Positions 1-8,477 of a DNA stretch of 41,032 nucleotides are shown piece by piece. How positions within the stretch are numbered: the first letter of the stretch is position 1; the number at the start of each line of letters is the position of its first letter. A model generated the notes under the pieces. It was not told the DNA's origin, did no database searches, and worked only from the letters and a program-made list of their open reading frames with translations. Position numbers and translations under genes: made by a program. Origin of the DNA: Gammaproteobacteria bacterium (lineage in GTDB: Bacteria; Pseudomonadota; Gammaproteobacteria; Arenicellales; Poriferihabitantaceae). The DNA lies in assembly GCA_009842505.1 (NCBI GenBank), contig VYFG01000104.1, positions 1-41,032 of the forward strand, read 5' to 3'.

Positions 1-473
1 TTGCCGGCGGCTTTCTTGTTGGCTATTTTATTGCCGGCAGTTTTCTTTCTGGCAGCCTTCTTTGCGGCTGTTTTCTTGCCGGCGGCTTTCTTTGAGTCCT
101 TTTTCTTGCCGGCAGTTTTCTTTCTGGCAGCCTTCTTTGTGGCTGTTTTCTTTCTGGCGGCTTTCTTTGCCACCTTTTTCTTGCCAGCGGCTTTCTTTGC
201 CGCCCTTTTCTTGCCGGCTGCTTTCTTGGCGACCTTCTTCTTGCGGGTGGTTTTCTTTCTGGTGTCGTTGTTTGCGGCCTTCTTATTGCCGGATGCTTTC
301 CTGGCTACTTTCTTCTTGCTGACTTTTTTCTTGGCCACCTTCTTGCGGGCAACCTTGGAAACGACTTTCTTCTTGCTGACTTTCCTTTTCGTCACTTTCT
401 TTCGAGCGGGCTTGGAAGCCGCCTTCTTGGAGGCCGCTTTCTTTCTCGTGGACGTCGCCTTCTTTTTTGCCAT
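1..473 (-). CDS. Histone H1-like Lys/Ala-rich DNA-binding protein (C-terminus cut by window edge)
   Basis: Read on the minus strand from the ATG at 471-473, the frame stays open to the window edge for 157 codons. It is built almost entirely from short degenerate repeats of the type KKAAGKK, KKAARKT and KKVSKK, rich in Lys, Ala, Arg, Val and Thr. This is the composition of bacterial histone H1-like or AlgP-like C-terminal tails, which bind DNA without sequence specificity and affect nucleoid structure and transcription. There is no folded domain in the visible part; the protein starts directly with MAKKKATSTRKK. A GAGAGGT ribosome-binding site lies about 8 nt before the ATG. The complementary strand is also open and would give a Phe/Leu/Ala-rich peptide, a compositional mirror image. 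The true length is unknown because the 3' end is outside the window. Confidence 0.8.
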   Translation of the reverse strand, partial: MAKKKATSTRKKAASKKAASKPARKKVTKRKVSKKKVVSKVARKKVAKKKVSKKKVARKASGNKKAANNDTRKKTTRKKKVAKKAAGKKRAAKKAAGKKKVAKKAARKKTATKKAARKKTAGKKKDSKKAAGKKTAAKKAARKKTAGNKIANKKAAG

Positions 474-623
474 AGGTGTTTACCTCTCGGTCATCAGGGG
501 AATTCTGCTCAGCATCGGTTGTCCGGTTCTGAAGATGTCGGGCGTGTCCTGCGACAGACAGAATCCGATGTGCCAAAAGAAAACATCTGCTTTTCTAAGC
601 GCAGCCAACCCATACAAGCAGTG

Positions 624-652
624 ACCGTAGATTATCTCTGTATTAATGTCAA
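624..652 (-). promoter_or_regulatory. Candidate sigma70 promoter of the histone-like gene
   Basis: On the minus strand a perfect TTGACA (647-652) is followed after 17 nt by TACGGT (624-629). The spacing is ideal but the -10 is weak. A 13-bp palindrome, TCAACATTGTTGA (649-661), overlaps the -35 box and could be an operator. The predicted leader to the ATG at 473 would be about 145 nt. Inferred from motif and spacing only. Confidence 0.35.
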
Positions 653-1101
653 CATTGTTGAATTTTTTCTTTCACGAAAGATAAATTTTAGGGTGGCTGC
701 AAATGCAACGGCAGTTGAGTAAGGGAATAGGTTGCAATCCATTAATGCATTGCGCGTACCTGCTTGCCTCTTTCTTCTCCAGCAGGTTCCGGCAGGATTC
801 ATTGGAGACTTTCTGCGGTATGGTCGCAGTCATCGTAACGGCAATTCGGGAACGAATGACGGGTACAATTTCCGTCATCCATCCCTCACCGTCTGCTAGC
901 GGGGTACCGGCATGAGCGTTACTGCCACTGGCAGTGTCTCAGGCCTTGTCCTCGTCTTGCCACACCTGGCTTTGTGTGACGCCATCAGCCGAACTGCGGG
1001 GAGGCTGCCACAACGAATCCTGAAAAACCGTATTCATGCCTACGGCCGCACATCGGATGCGTTAAAATCCGTGTTTCACCAGCTCATTCCCCTGGTCCGT
1101 C
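653..1101. other. Intergenic region upstream of fabA
   Basis: No convincing gene is present; the open frames here are short and have no recognisable motif. The left part is AT-rich and contains the small inverted repeat TCTTTC-ac-GAAAGA (668-681). A perfect 15-bp palindrome, ACTGCCACTGGCAGT, lies at 921-935, 167 nt before the fabA start, and is a possible regulator site. No clear -35/-10 pair for fabA could be assigned. Confidence 0.4.
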
Positions 1102-1620
1102 TTGATTCATCAGAAAAACCAGTACCACCGGCAGGATCTGCTCGAATGCGGTTACGGACGGCTGTTTGGGCCGGGTAATGCGCAGTTGCCGCTGCCAAAC
1201 ATGCTGATGTTTGACCGCATTACCGAAATAAATGACGATGGAGGGGAATTCGGCAAGGGGATTGTGATCGCGGAGCTGGATATCACGCCCGACCTGTGGT
1301 TCTTTGAGTGTCATTTCCGCGGAGACCCGGTCATGCCGGGGTGCCTTGGCCTGGACGCCCTGTGGCAGCTCGTGGGATTCTCACTGGGATGGCGCGGTGG
1401 CGAAGGGCATGGACGCGCACTGGGTGCGGGAGAGATAAAATTTACCGGCCAGATTACCCCCGAGTCACAACAAGTGGTGTATCACGTTGAATTCAAGCGG
1501 GTGATCATGCGTCGCCTGGTCATGGGGATCGCGGATGGCAGGGTGGAGGCGGACGGCCAGCAGGTATATTCCTGCAAGGACTTGAGGGTGGGACTGTTCA
1601 AGAATACGGAATCATTCTGA
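1102..1620 (+). CDS. fabA: 3-hydroxydecanoyl-ACP dehydratase/isomerase FabA
   Basis: FabA dehydrates 3-hydroxyacyl-ACP and isomerises trans-2-decenoyl-ACP to cis-3-decenoyl-ACP, the branch point to unsaturated fatty acids in the anaerobic (FabA/FabB) pathway of the cytoplasm. The 172 residues match the E. coli length. The hallmark hot-dog-fold segments are visible: [33 protein letters not shown] with the catalytic His in CHF and Asp in GLDA, and [13 protein letters not shown]. The start is a TTG at 1102: it gives the usual N-terminus ([14 protein letters not shown]) and an in-frame TAA at 1063 excludes a start further upstream. No strong ribosome-binding site is seen, so translation may be modest. 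fabB follows after 106 bp, the standard partner. Confidence 0.95.
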   Translation: MIHQKNQYHRQDLLECGYGRLFGPGNAQLPLPNMLMFDRITEINDDGGEFGKGIVIAELDITPDLWFFECHFRGDPVMPGCLGLDALWQLVGFSLGWRGGEGHGRALGAGEIKFTGQITPESQQVVYHVEFKRVIMRRLVMGIADGRVEADGQQVYSCKDLRVGLFKNTESF

Positions 1621-1664
1621 TGCATCCCCGTCACTACGATACTCCGTCGATGTCGATCGTTGCC

Positions 1665-1670
1665 TATAAT
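1665..1670 (+). promoter_or_regulatory. Possible -10 element before fabB
   Basis: A perfect TATAAT lies 57 nt before the fabB ATG in the fabA-fabB gap. No good -35 is found 16-18 nt upstream, so an independent fabB promoter is only a possibility. Confidence 0.25.
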
Positions 1671-1726
1671 TCCGTTTCCCGGTAAATGCCCGCAGCATCT
1701 TTCAAGAGGTAGACAATATTTCCCAA

Positions 1727-2944
1727 ATGAAACGGGTGGTCATCACGGGCTATGGCATCGTATCCAGCCTGGGCAACAACTGCAATGAGGTACTCAAGAG
1801 CCTGCGTACAGGACGCTCCGGAATTGTCGCAGCACCCGAATACGAGGAACTGGGTATGCGCAGCCGTGTCCATGGTGCCATCAATCTTGCCCCATCCGAG
1901 CGTATTGATCGCAAGCTTTACCGTTTCATGGGAGATGCCGCGGCTTACTCCTATATCGCCATGCAAGAAGCGATCGCGCATGCAGGCCTGAATGAAGAAA
2001 TGGTCAGCAGTGAGCGCACGGGGCTTCTGCTTGGCACCGGGGGGGCATCACCATCGAATATCGTCCTGGCGGCGGATATCCTGCGTGAGAAAGGAGTAAA
2101 GCGGGTTGGGCCCTACATGGTTACCAAGACCATGGCCAGCACGGTCCCCGCCTGCGTGGGCACCGCCTTCAAGATCAAGGGCGTCTCCTACTCCATCAGT
2201 TCCGCCTGTGCGACCAGCGCCCATTGCATAGGCCACGGCAGTGAACTCATACAGCTTGGCAAGCAGGATATCGTGTTCGCCGGTGGGGGGGAGGAGTTGC
2301 ACTGGTCGCTATCGGTACTGTTCGACGGTATGGGCGCGATGTCGTCCCGTTTCAACGATACCCCGGAACTGGCTTCCCGGCCCTACGACCAGGACCGCGA
2401 CGGTTTCGTGATTTCCGGAGGCGCCGGGGTGGTGGTGCTTGAAGACCTGGAACATGCCAGGGCCAGGGGGGCGGAAATCCTGGCGGAACTCGTGGGTTAC
2501 GGGGCCACCTCCGATGGGTATGACATGGTGCAACCTTCCGGCGACGGAGCGGTTCAATGCATGCGCCAGGCAACTGGTGGCCTGGACAGGCCGGTTCAGT
2601 ACATCAATGCCCATGGCACCAGTACCCCGGTTGGCGATAGCCGGGAACTGGAAGCGGTCCGGGAGGTCTTCCAGGATGTCATGCCCCGGATCGCATCGAC
2701 CAAGTCCATCAGTGGGCATGCCCTGGGGGCGGCAGGTGTCAACGAGTCGATATACACGCTGCTCATGATGGAAAACGGGTTCATTTCCGCGTCGGAAAAC
2801 ATCTTCAACCTCGATCCTGATGCCGAGGACTTCCCCATCGCGCGGGAACGCGTGGACGACATCGAACTGGACACGGCCATGAGCAACAGCTTTGGCTTCG
2901 GCGGTACCAACTGTTCACTGGTGTTCCAGCGCTGGCACGATTGA
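1727..2944 (+). CDS. fabB: 3-oxoacyl-ACP synthase I (KAS I) FabB
   Basis: FabB condenses acyl-ACP with malonyl-ACP and is the elongase that uses the cis-3-decenoyl product of FabA, committing it to unsaturated fatty acids. The protein has 405 residues, the family norm. The thiolase-fold active site is complete: nucleophile Cys161 in [10 protein letters not shown], His296 in [11 protein letters not shown], Lys326 and His331 in [14 protein letters not shown], and the C-terminal glycine-rich [10 protein letters not shown] loop. These positions are within two residues of E. coli FabB (163, 298, 328, 333). The stop codon overlaps the TTG start of the following heme A synthase gene by 4 nt, suggesting translational coupling. 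Confidence 0.97.
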   Translation: MKRVVITGYGIVSSLGNNCNEVLKSLRTGRSGIVAAPEYEELGMRSRVHGAINLAPSERIDRKLYRFMGDAAAYSYIAMQEAIAHAGLNEEMVSSERTGLLLGTGGASPSNIVLAADILREKGVKRVGPYMVTKTMASTVPACVGTAFKIKGVSYSISSACATSAHCIGHGSELIQLGKQDIVFAGGGEELHWSLSVLFDGMGAMSSRFNDTPELASRPYDQDRDGFVISGGAGVVVLEDLEHARARGAEILAELVGYGATSDGYDMVQPSGDGAVQCMRQATGGLDRPVQYINAHGTSTPVGDSRELEAVREVFQDVMPRIASTKSISGHALGAAGVNESIYTLLMMENGFISASENIFNLDPDAEDFPIARERVDDIELDTAMSNSFGFGGTNCSLVFQRWHD

Positions 2945-4032
2945 GCGTTACGGGTATAGGCGACGTTTTGACCACGGAATCCGGAATCTCCGCGGCTGAC
3001 CGGAGGCGCGTGATCCTATGGCTCTACCTTTGCTCCGGCATGGTTTTTGCCATGGTGGTACTGGGCGGGGCAGTGCGCCTGACCGGCTCCGGACTGTCCA
3101 TGGTGGACTGGAAGCCGTTGATGGGCGTCCTGCCGCCGCTGAACCAGGCGGCATGGGAAGAAGCGTTCGCCCGGTACCGGGAATATCCGGAGTACCGGCT
3201 GGTGAACAGGGACATGACGCTCGAATCATTCCGGTTCATCTACTACATGGAGTACCTTCACCGCCTTATCGGCCGCCTGGTCGGCGTAGTCTTCGTGCTT
3301 CCGTTCGTTTACTGGCTGATGCGCGGTGCATTGCCCGCCTGGACAAGACCGCGGCTGTGGACGGCGCTGGTCCTCGGCGCAGCCCAGGGCCTGCTGGGCT
3401 GGTACATGGTCATGAGCGGTCTTGTGGACAACCCCCATGTAAGCCAGTACCGGCTCACCGCCCACCTGCTCCTCGCCGTGTTCATCTTCGCCTGGCTGCT
3501 GGCGCTGGTGTTTCGCCTGCAGGGGATATCGGGAACCATGCCACTTGCCCAGGACCGGCTGCGCCGGTTTCGCAGGTTGGCAGGCGTGGTGATCGTTCTC
3601 GTTTTTGCCATGATCGCCACCGGTGGATTCATGGCGGGAACCAAGGCGGGATTCATATTCAATACCTGGCCCATGATGGGGAATCAATGGATGCCGGACC
3701 AGGTCTGGGCGCTGGTACCCTGGTGGCGGAACCTGGTCGACAACCCCCTGGGTATCCAGTTCGTCCATCGCTGGCTTGCCCTGGTCGTGCTGGTGGCGGT
3801 GGGTGCCTTCGGGATGCTGGTTGCACGCCATGCCCGGGACCGGGTGACGGCGGGTCTGGGCATCGCGCTGCTCGCCATGTTGGTGGCCCAGGTGGGCCTG
3901 GGTATCGCGGCGCTGGTGAACAGTGTTCCCCTTGCGCTCGGTGTCGTCCACCAGGGTGGGGCGCTGGTGCTGTTGGCCCTGTTGATCGCCTTGTGGAGCC
4001 GATTCCGGGCCGATCACCCCACCACAACATGA
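2941..4032 (+). CDS. ctaA: Heme A synthase (CtaA/COX15 type 2)
   Basis: This membrane enzyme oxidises the C8 methyl group of heme O to a formyl group, making heme A for aa3-type cytochrome oxidase. The 363-residue protein has about eight membrane segments in two four-helix halves. The four heme-ligand histidines expected for the family are visible: His107 in [10 protein letters not shown], His175 in QYRLTAHL, His276 in IQFVHRWLA and His337 in GVVHQGGA. The motifs [14 protein letters not shown] and [10 protein letters not shown] are typical of the proteobacterial and mitochondrial COX15 class rather than the Bacillus class. The TTG start overlaps the fabB stop. No cytochrome oxidase or heme O synthase gene is adjacent, so the fusion to a lipid operon is unusual. 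A TTG at 2968 is an alternative start. Confidence 0.93.
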   Translation: MSVTGIGDVLTTESGISAADRRRVILWLYLCSGMVFAMVVLGGAVRLTGSGLSMVDWKPLMGVLPPLNQAAWEEAFARYREYPEYRLVNRDMTLESFRFIYYMEYLHRLIGRLVGVVFVLPFVYWLMRGALPAWTRPRLWTALVLGAAQGLLGWYMVMSGLVDNPHVSQYRLTAHLLLAVFIFAWLLALVFRLQGISGTMPLAQDRLRRFRRLAGVVIVLVFAMIATGGFMAGTKAGFIFNTWPMMGNQWMPDQVWALVPWWRNLVDNPLGIQFVHRWLALVVLVAVGAFGMLVARHARDRVTAGLGIALLAMLVAQVGLGIAALVNSVPLALGVVHQGGALVLLALLIALWSRFRADHPTTT

Positions 4033-4160
4033 CAGGGCGGCTATCGGGATGCGCAGGCCGGACGGGATCGGGAATGATTGCCGAAACCGGTTCTGATGGA
4101 GACGCGTCAGGACGCCACTCCTGGCAGCAACTTTCATTCCAGTACGGGAGGTAAATCACC

Positions 4161-5642
4161 ATGGCGCGGATCGCGATCGGCGGATGGCAGCATGAAACCA
4201 ACACCTTTGCCACCATCAAGGCCGACTATGCGGCCTTCCACAGGGCGGATGAGTGGCCGCCCCTGGCAACGGGGATGGATCTGCTGCGCCAGGTGGATGG
4301 CGTGCATCTGCCGATCACGGGAGCACTGGCACAGCTCAATCGGGGCAACCACGAGATCGTGCCGTTGCTCTGGTGTTCGGCGACACCGTCCGCCCATGTC
4401 ACCGAGGATGCCTACGAACGCATCGCGGCGATGCTGATCGAGGCGGTCCGCGACGCCCTGCCCCTGGACGGGCTGTATCTTGATCTCCACGGGGCCATGG
4501 TCTGTGAACACCTGGAAGACGGGGAAGGGGAGTTGCTGCGGCGTATCCGGACGGTCGTGGGACGAGACCTTCCCATCGCGGCAAGCCTGGACCTGCATGC
4601 CAACATCACTCCGGAAATGGTGCAGCATGCAGATGTTCTCGATGTCTTCCGGACATATCCCCACGTGGACATGGGTGAAACCGGTGCCAGGGCCGCAATG
4701 TTGCTCGAGAGAATCATTGCCGGGGACCCCAAACCCCATGCCGCATTCCGTCAGACCGGATTTCTGATCGCACTGAACTGGGGATGCACCGACAACGAGC
4801 CCTGCCGCAGCATCTACCGGCGGATTCCGGAAGTGATCGCGGGTGACGTGTTGTCCGCCTCGTTCGCAAGCGGGTTTCACCTGTCCGACATTCACCACGT
4901 GGGGCCGGCGGCGGTGGCTTATGCACGTACCCCGGAGGCGGCCGCAAGGGCTGTGGATGACATCGCCGGTCTCGTGGAATCACTGGAGGAACGGTTCGAG
5001 GAGAAGGTCTGGACCGCCGCAGACGGCGTTGCACAGGCACTGAAGCTGCGCCGCGACGGTGCCGGCACCGTGGTCCTGGCGGACACCCAGGACAATCCGG
5101 GAGGCGGAGGGGCCGGGGATACCACCGGCCTCCTCGAGGCGCTGGTGGCGGGCGGGGCTGCCGGCGCGGTTCTGGGTCTGCTTTCCGATCCCGATGCGGC
5201 TGCTGCCGCGACCGATGCGGGAGTGGGCGCGGAGATCGAGGTCGCCCTGGGCGGCCGTTCGGGACTGCCCGGGCAGTCTCCGTACCACTGCCGCCCGAGG
5301 GTGCTTGCCCTCGCGGATGGCAATTTCACTGCCACCGGGCCGATGTATCACGGTGCCCGCATGGTCCTTGGGCGCTGCGCGCTACTGGAGACCGGCAGCG
5401 TCCGGGTGATCGTGTCCTCAAAACCGGTCCAGGCCGCGGACCAGTCGATGTTCCGCCACCTTGGCATCGAGCCGGCCCGTGAATCGATCATCGCGTTGAA
5501 AAGTTCGGTGCACTTCCGCAACGACTTCGCCGACCTGGCGGACGCGATCCTGGTGGTGGAGGCGCCGGGGGCGGTGCATGCGGACCCGGCGAAGCTGCAC
5601 TATCAGAACAAGCGTGAGGGGGTGCGCGTACTCGGGCGCTGA
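4161..5642 (+). CDS. M81 family metallopeptidase (MlrC/microcystinase C-like)
   Basis: A 493-residue member of the M81 (MlrC, DUF1485) family, putative zinc metallopeptidases named after the last enzyme of microcystin breakdown but mostly acting on unknown small peptides or amides. The N-terminal domain shows the family motifs GGWQHETNTF (7-16), YLDLHGAM (106-113), SLDLHANIT (142-150) and FRTYPHVDMGETG (163-175); the histidines and aspartates in these are probable metal ligands. The C-terminal domain starts near DTQDNPGGGGAGDTTG. A good ribosome-binding site (GGGAGG) lies about 9 nt before the ATG. It stands alone between ctaA and the choline-sulfatase gene, both on the same strand. Family assignment is firm, substrate unknown. 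Confidence 0.88.
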   Translation: MARIAIGGWQHETNTFATIKADYAAFHRADEWPPLATGMDLLRQVDGVHLPITGALAQLNRGNHEIVPLLWCSATPSAHVTEDAYERIAAMLIEAVRDALPLDGLYLDLHGAMVCEHLEDGEGELLRRIRTVVGRDLPIAASLDLHANITPEMVQHADVLDVFRTYPHVDMGETGARAAMLLERIIAGDPKPHAAFRQTGFLIALNWGCTDNEPCRSIYRRIPEVIAGDVLSASFASGFHLSDIHHVGPAAVAYARTPEAAARAVDDIAGLVESLEERFEEKVWTAADGVAQALKLRRDGAGTVVLADTQDNPGGGGAGDTTGLLEALVAGGAAGAVLGLLSDPDAAAAATDAGVGAEIEVALGGRSGLPGQSPYHCRPRVLALADGNFTATGPMYHGARMVLGRCALLETGSVRVIVSSKPVQAADQSMFRHLGIEPARESIIALKSSVHFRNDFADLADAILVVEAPGAVHADPAKLHYQNKREGVRVLGR

Positions 5643-5735
5643 ATTGCCGAGGCGGCGTGTCGCAACGGCGTATTCCTGTGCGCCGCCCGCGGTTCTATCA
5701 TCAACAGACCCGGGAAACCCTGAAACCCTCTGACA

Positions 5736-7310
5736 ATGCAAACTGCGGATACTCACCGGACCAGGAACATTCTGGTCATCATGGCGGATCAGCTTACCGC
5801 CAGGGCCCTGGGCTGCTATGGAAACGACGCCGTCATCAGTCCCTGTATCGATATGATGGCGGAAAACGGCGTGATCTTCGATGCGGCCTATTCCAGCAGC
5901 CCGTTGTGTACGCCGGGGCGATATGCCCTGATGACGGGACAGCATGTCTCCCGCTGCGGCGGCTATGACAATGCCTCCTACCTGCCTGCCACCATGCCGA
6001 CGTTGGCCCACTACCTGCGGATCATGGGCTACTACACCTGCCTGGCGGGAAAGATGCATTTCGTCGGACCGGACCAGCTCCATGGGTTCGAGGACCGGGT
6101 GACCACGGACGTCTACCCGTCAGATTTCGGCTGGGTGCCGGACTGGACCATCGGTCAGTCGCGCATTGATCTTTGGTATCACAACATGTCCAGCGTGAAG
6201 CAGGCCGGCGTGGCTGCGATCACCAACCAGTTCGCCTACGACGATGAAGTAGGAAACGCGGCATTGCGGGTCATCTACGACCACGCCAGGAGTGAGGATT
6301 CCCGGCCCCTGTGTCTCGTCGCCAGCTTCATCCACCCCCACGACCCCTATGCCACGCGGCAGAAATACTGGGACCTGTATGAAGGCGTCCCCATTGCACC
6401 ACCGGCAGTTCCCAGACCGCCCGCGGAGCGCCAGGACGCGCATGGCCGAAGACTGGAGAAGGCGATCGCGGTGGACGCCGTCGACCTGTCGGAAGAGGAA
6501 ATCATCGCCGCCAGGCGCGCCTACTATGGCAACGTGTCCTATTTCGACGAGTGGGTGGGCAGGCTGGCGGATGCGCTGGCGGAATGCGGCATGGCCGGGG
6601 ACACCACCATCGTCGTTACCTCGGACCACGGAGACATGCTGGGGGAGCACGGCCTGTGGTACAAGATGTCATTCCGCGAGTGGTCGGCGCGCATTCCGCT
6701 GATCATCCATCGCCCGAACCGCTTCTCTCACCGCCGGGTACCCCAGGCGGTTTCCCAGGTGGACGTGCTGCCAACGCTGCTGGAGATCGCGGCGGAAAAC
6801 ACCGGCAGGTCGCAGCCGGACCCCATTGACCCCCTGGACGGGCGCAGCCTGGTGTCACTGGCGGGCGGGGATGCGGACGGGGACCCGGACCTGGCAATTG
6901 CCGAGTACCTGGCCGAGGGCACCACCGAGCCCATGCTCATGATCCGTTCCGGGACGCTGAAATACACCCAGTGCCCGGGCGATCCGGAGCAGTTGTTCGA
7001 CCTGGCCGGGGACTGCGAGGAGGAAACCGATCTTTCCACGGATCCTGCCATGGCCGACGATCTGGAACGGCTGCGTGCCATCGCCAGGGCCCACTGGGAC
7101 CCCGCCGAAATCCGGCAGCGGGTGATCGCCGACCAGGCCCGCCGCCGCGCGGTGCACGCCGCACTTCGCATCGGCCGGTACCAGAGTTGGGACTATCAGC
7201 CCCGGAGGGACGCTTCCACGGAATACACGCGCAGTCACCATGACCTGACGCGATTCGATTTCACCTCGCGCTACCCGAGACCCCCCGCGTTCAATCCGCG
7301 CGGGGAATAA
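5736..7310 (+). CDS. betC: Choline-sulfatase BetC
   Basis: This sulfatase hydrolyses choline-O-sulfate to choline and sulfate, supplying choline for glycine betaine synthesis or as a C, N and S source. The 524-residue protein has the formylglycine signature Cys58-T-P-G-R62 within SSSPLCTPGRYALMTG, the metal-binding start NILVIMADQ, and SDHGDMLGEHGLWYK in the second half. What points to choline-sulfatase rather than a generic sulfatase is the C-terminal extension with WDYQP and DASTEYTRSHHDL, resembling the choline-sulfatase C-terminal domain that closes the active site in related enzymes. No betI, betA, betB or choline transporter is in the window. The ribosome-binding site is weak. A formylglycine-generating enzyme would be needed elsewhere in the genome. 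Confidence 0.87.
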   Translation: MQTADTHRTRNILVIMADQLTARALGCYGNDAVISPCIDMMAENGVIFDAAYSSSPLCTPGRYALMTGQHVSRCGGYDNASYLPATMPTLAHYLRIMGYYTCLAGKMHFVGPDQLHGFEDRVTTDVYPSDFGWVPDWTIGQSRIDLWYHNMSSVKQAGVAAITNQFAYDDEVGNAALRVIYDHARSEDSRPLCLVASFIHPHDPYATRQKYWDLYEGVPIAPPAVPRPPAERQDAHGRRLEKAIAVDAVDLSEEEIIAARRAYYGNVSYFDEWVGRLADALAECGMAGDTTIVVTSDHGDMLGEHGLWYKMSFREWSARIPLIIHRPNRFSHRRVPQAVSQVDVLPTLLEIAAENTGRSQPDPIDPLDGRSLVSLAGGDADGDPDLAIAEYLAEGTTEPMLMIRSGTLKYTQCPGDPEQLFDLAGDCEEETDLSTDPAMADDLERLRAIARAHWDPAEIRQRVIADQARRRAVHAALRIGRYQSWDYQPRRDASTEYTRSHHDLTRFDFTSRYPRPPAFNPRGE

Positions 7311-7316
7311 CGCCCG

Positions 7317-7958
7317 TCAGATCCAGTAGGCGGTGCGGGTCATCACCCGTGACGCCAGCTTCATCAGCCCGCGCACCGGCCGGGGCAGGGGGGCTGCGCC
7401 GGCCTGCTTGGCCGTGTCGGCATGCTCTGCCTCGTCGGCCTGCATTTTCGCCACCACCTCGCGACTACGGATATCGGCCTGCGGCAATACCGCCAGGTGG
7501 TTCTCCAGATGATCCACGACCTGTCTTTCGGTCTCCCGGAGGAACCCCAGGTTCCATTTGTCTCCCGCGACCCCCGCGGTGACGCCGATGGCGAAAGAGC
7601 CGGCATACCACAGGGGATTCAGCAGGCTGCGGCGGGAGCCCAGTTCCTCGAGGCGCTGTTCGCACCAGGCCAGGTGATCGATTTCCTCTGCTGCTGCTGC
7701 CCTCATTCGGGTACGGGTCTCTGCCCTCCGGGCGGTCAGGGCCTGGCTCTGGTAGAGTGCCTGGGCACAAACCTCTCCCACGTGGTTGACCCGCATGTAG
7801 GCTCCCGAGCGGCGGCGGTCGGCCGCGTCCAGGTCAGCCTCCATCGCCCCGGAGGGGAAGGGTCTCGAGGCCCGCGCGGGGCCGCTGATGGCCAACAGTG
7901 CGCTTCCGGCGCCTGCCAGCAGGTGGTCGATCCTGTTTAGTTGACGACTTGGGCGCAT
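7317..7958 (-). CDS. coq7: Demethoxyubiquinone hydroxylase Coq7
   Basis: Coq7 is the di-iron monooxygenase that hydroxylates 2-polyprenyl-3-methyl-6-methoxy-benzoquinol, the penultimate step of ubiquinone synthesis, at the inner membrane. The 213-residue protein contains the six expected carboxylate/histidine ligands: Glu62 in HVGEVCAQALYQ, Glu92 and His95 in EEIDHLAWC, Glu144 in RETERQV, and Glu176 and His179 in ADEAEHA. The first 40 residues are a variable lead-in with hydrophobic character. The gene converges on betC with a gap of only 6 bp and diverges from the 2Fe-2S protein gene. The family occurs in alpha-, beta- and some gammaproteobacteria in place of UbiF. Confidence 0.95.
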   Translation of the reverse strand: MRPSRQLNRIDHLLAGAGSALLAISGPARASRPFPSGAMEADLDAADRRRSGAYMRVNHVGEVCAQALYQSQALTARRAETRTRMRAAAAEEIDHLAWCEQRLEELGSRRSLLNPLWYAGSFAIGVTAGVAGDKWNLGFLRETERQVVDHLENHLAVLPQADIRSREVVAKMQADEAEHADTAKQAGAAPLPRPVRGLMKLASRVMTRTAYWI

Positions 7959-8064
7959 GCCGCAATTATAGCGCTCCCTGCACGCCTTGGTATGCTGCCC
8001 GCAGTGTTCGGAAATCCGGCCGGGATCAGGCTACAATCCCCGGACCCAACATGGAAGCAGAAAA

Positions 8065-8379
8065 ATGCCCGAATCCTATTACCGGCATCATGTGTTCTTC
8101 TGCCAGAACCGGCGGGAGGATGGCCGGCGATGCTGCGCCCAGTTCGATTCCGAGTCCATGCGGGCCTATGCCAAGGACCGCCTGAAGGAACTGGGTCATC
8201 ACGGACCAGGCAAGGTCCGGATCAACCAGGCGGGGTGCCTGGACCGCTGCGAGGAAGGCCCGGTCGTGGTGGTCTACCCCGGGGAAACCTGGTACACCTA
8301 CGTTGACCGGGAAGACATCGATGAAATCATCGAGCAGCACCTGATCAACAACCAGGTGGTGGACAGGCTCCGGATCTAG
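8065..8379 (+). CDS. Thioredoxin-fold (2Fe-2S) ferredoxin-like protein
   Basis: A 104-residue protein of the (2Fe-2S) ferredoxin family with a thioredoxin-like fold, related to the NuoE/HoxE cluster domain and to Shethna-type ferredoxins. Four cluster cysteines are in the expected pattern: Cys13 (FFCQN), Cys23 or Cys24 (RRCCAQ), Cys58 and Cys62 (GCLDRC). The segment GPVVVVYPGETWYTYV is typical of these proteins in proteobacteria. The frame is open further upstream, but the ATG at 8065 has a GGAAG site at the right distance and gives the family's N-terminus (MPESYYRHHVFFC), so it was chosen. Its electron-transfer partner is unknown. Confidence 0.88.
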   Translation: MPESYYRHHVFFCQNRREDGRRCCAQFDSESMRAYAKDRLKELGHHGPGKVRINQAGCLDRCEEGPVVVVYPGETWYTYVDREDIDEIIEQHLINNQVVDRLRI

Positions 8380-8414
8380 CGCGCCCCCGGGACCCGGTTA
8401 CATTCCGGTCCCTC

Positions 8415-8438
8415 CAAGCTGAACGAAAATTCAGCTTG
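8415..8438 (+). other. Stem-loop after the 2Fe-2S gene
   Basis: A perfect 9-bp inverted repeat (CAAGCTGAA / TTCAGCTTG) with a 6-nt loop lies 36 nt after the 2Fe-2S stop codon. No T-run follows, so it is at best a Rho-assisted terminator or a processing stop. Its right arm is also the first of the three TTCA repeats described next. Confidence 0.5.
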
Positions 8439-8471
8439 CTTTCAGGATAGGTTCATCTAGTTTCTGATAAT
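8430..8471 (+). promoter_or_regulatory. Three tandem 11-bp repeats plus -10: probable response-regulator-dependent promoter
   Basis: TTCAGCTTGCT (8430), TTCAGGATAGG (8441) and TTCATCTAGTT (8452) are exactly head to tail with 11-bp period, so the TTCA cores lie on one face of the helix. GATAAT follows at 8466-8471, nine bp after the last TTCAT core. Direct 11-bp repeats overlapping the -35 region, with no good -35 box, are the known layout for OmpR/PhoB-family activators. The sequence is not the PhoB consensus, so the regulator is unknown. Confidence 0.45.
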
Positions 8472-8477
8472 GTGCCC

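Noticed and set aside
1..624. Plus-strand open frame of 207 codons rich in Phe, Leu and Ala, looking like a membrane protein
   Set aside because: It is the complement of the Lys/Ala repeat gene on the minus strand; Phe/Leu/Ala codons are the mirror of Lys/Lys/Ala codons, and there is no start with a ribosome-binding site.
912..1178. Short plus-strand frame of 88 codons before and into fabA
   Set aside because: Overlaps fabA in another frame, has no recognisable sequence and no conserved partner; the region is better read as the fabA leader.
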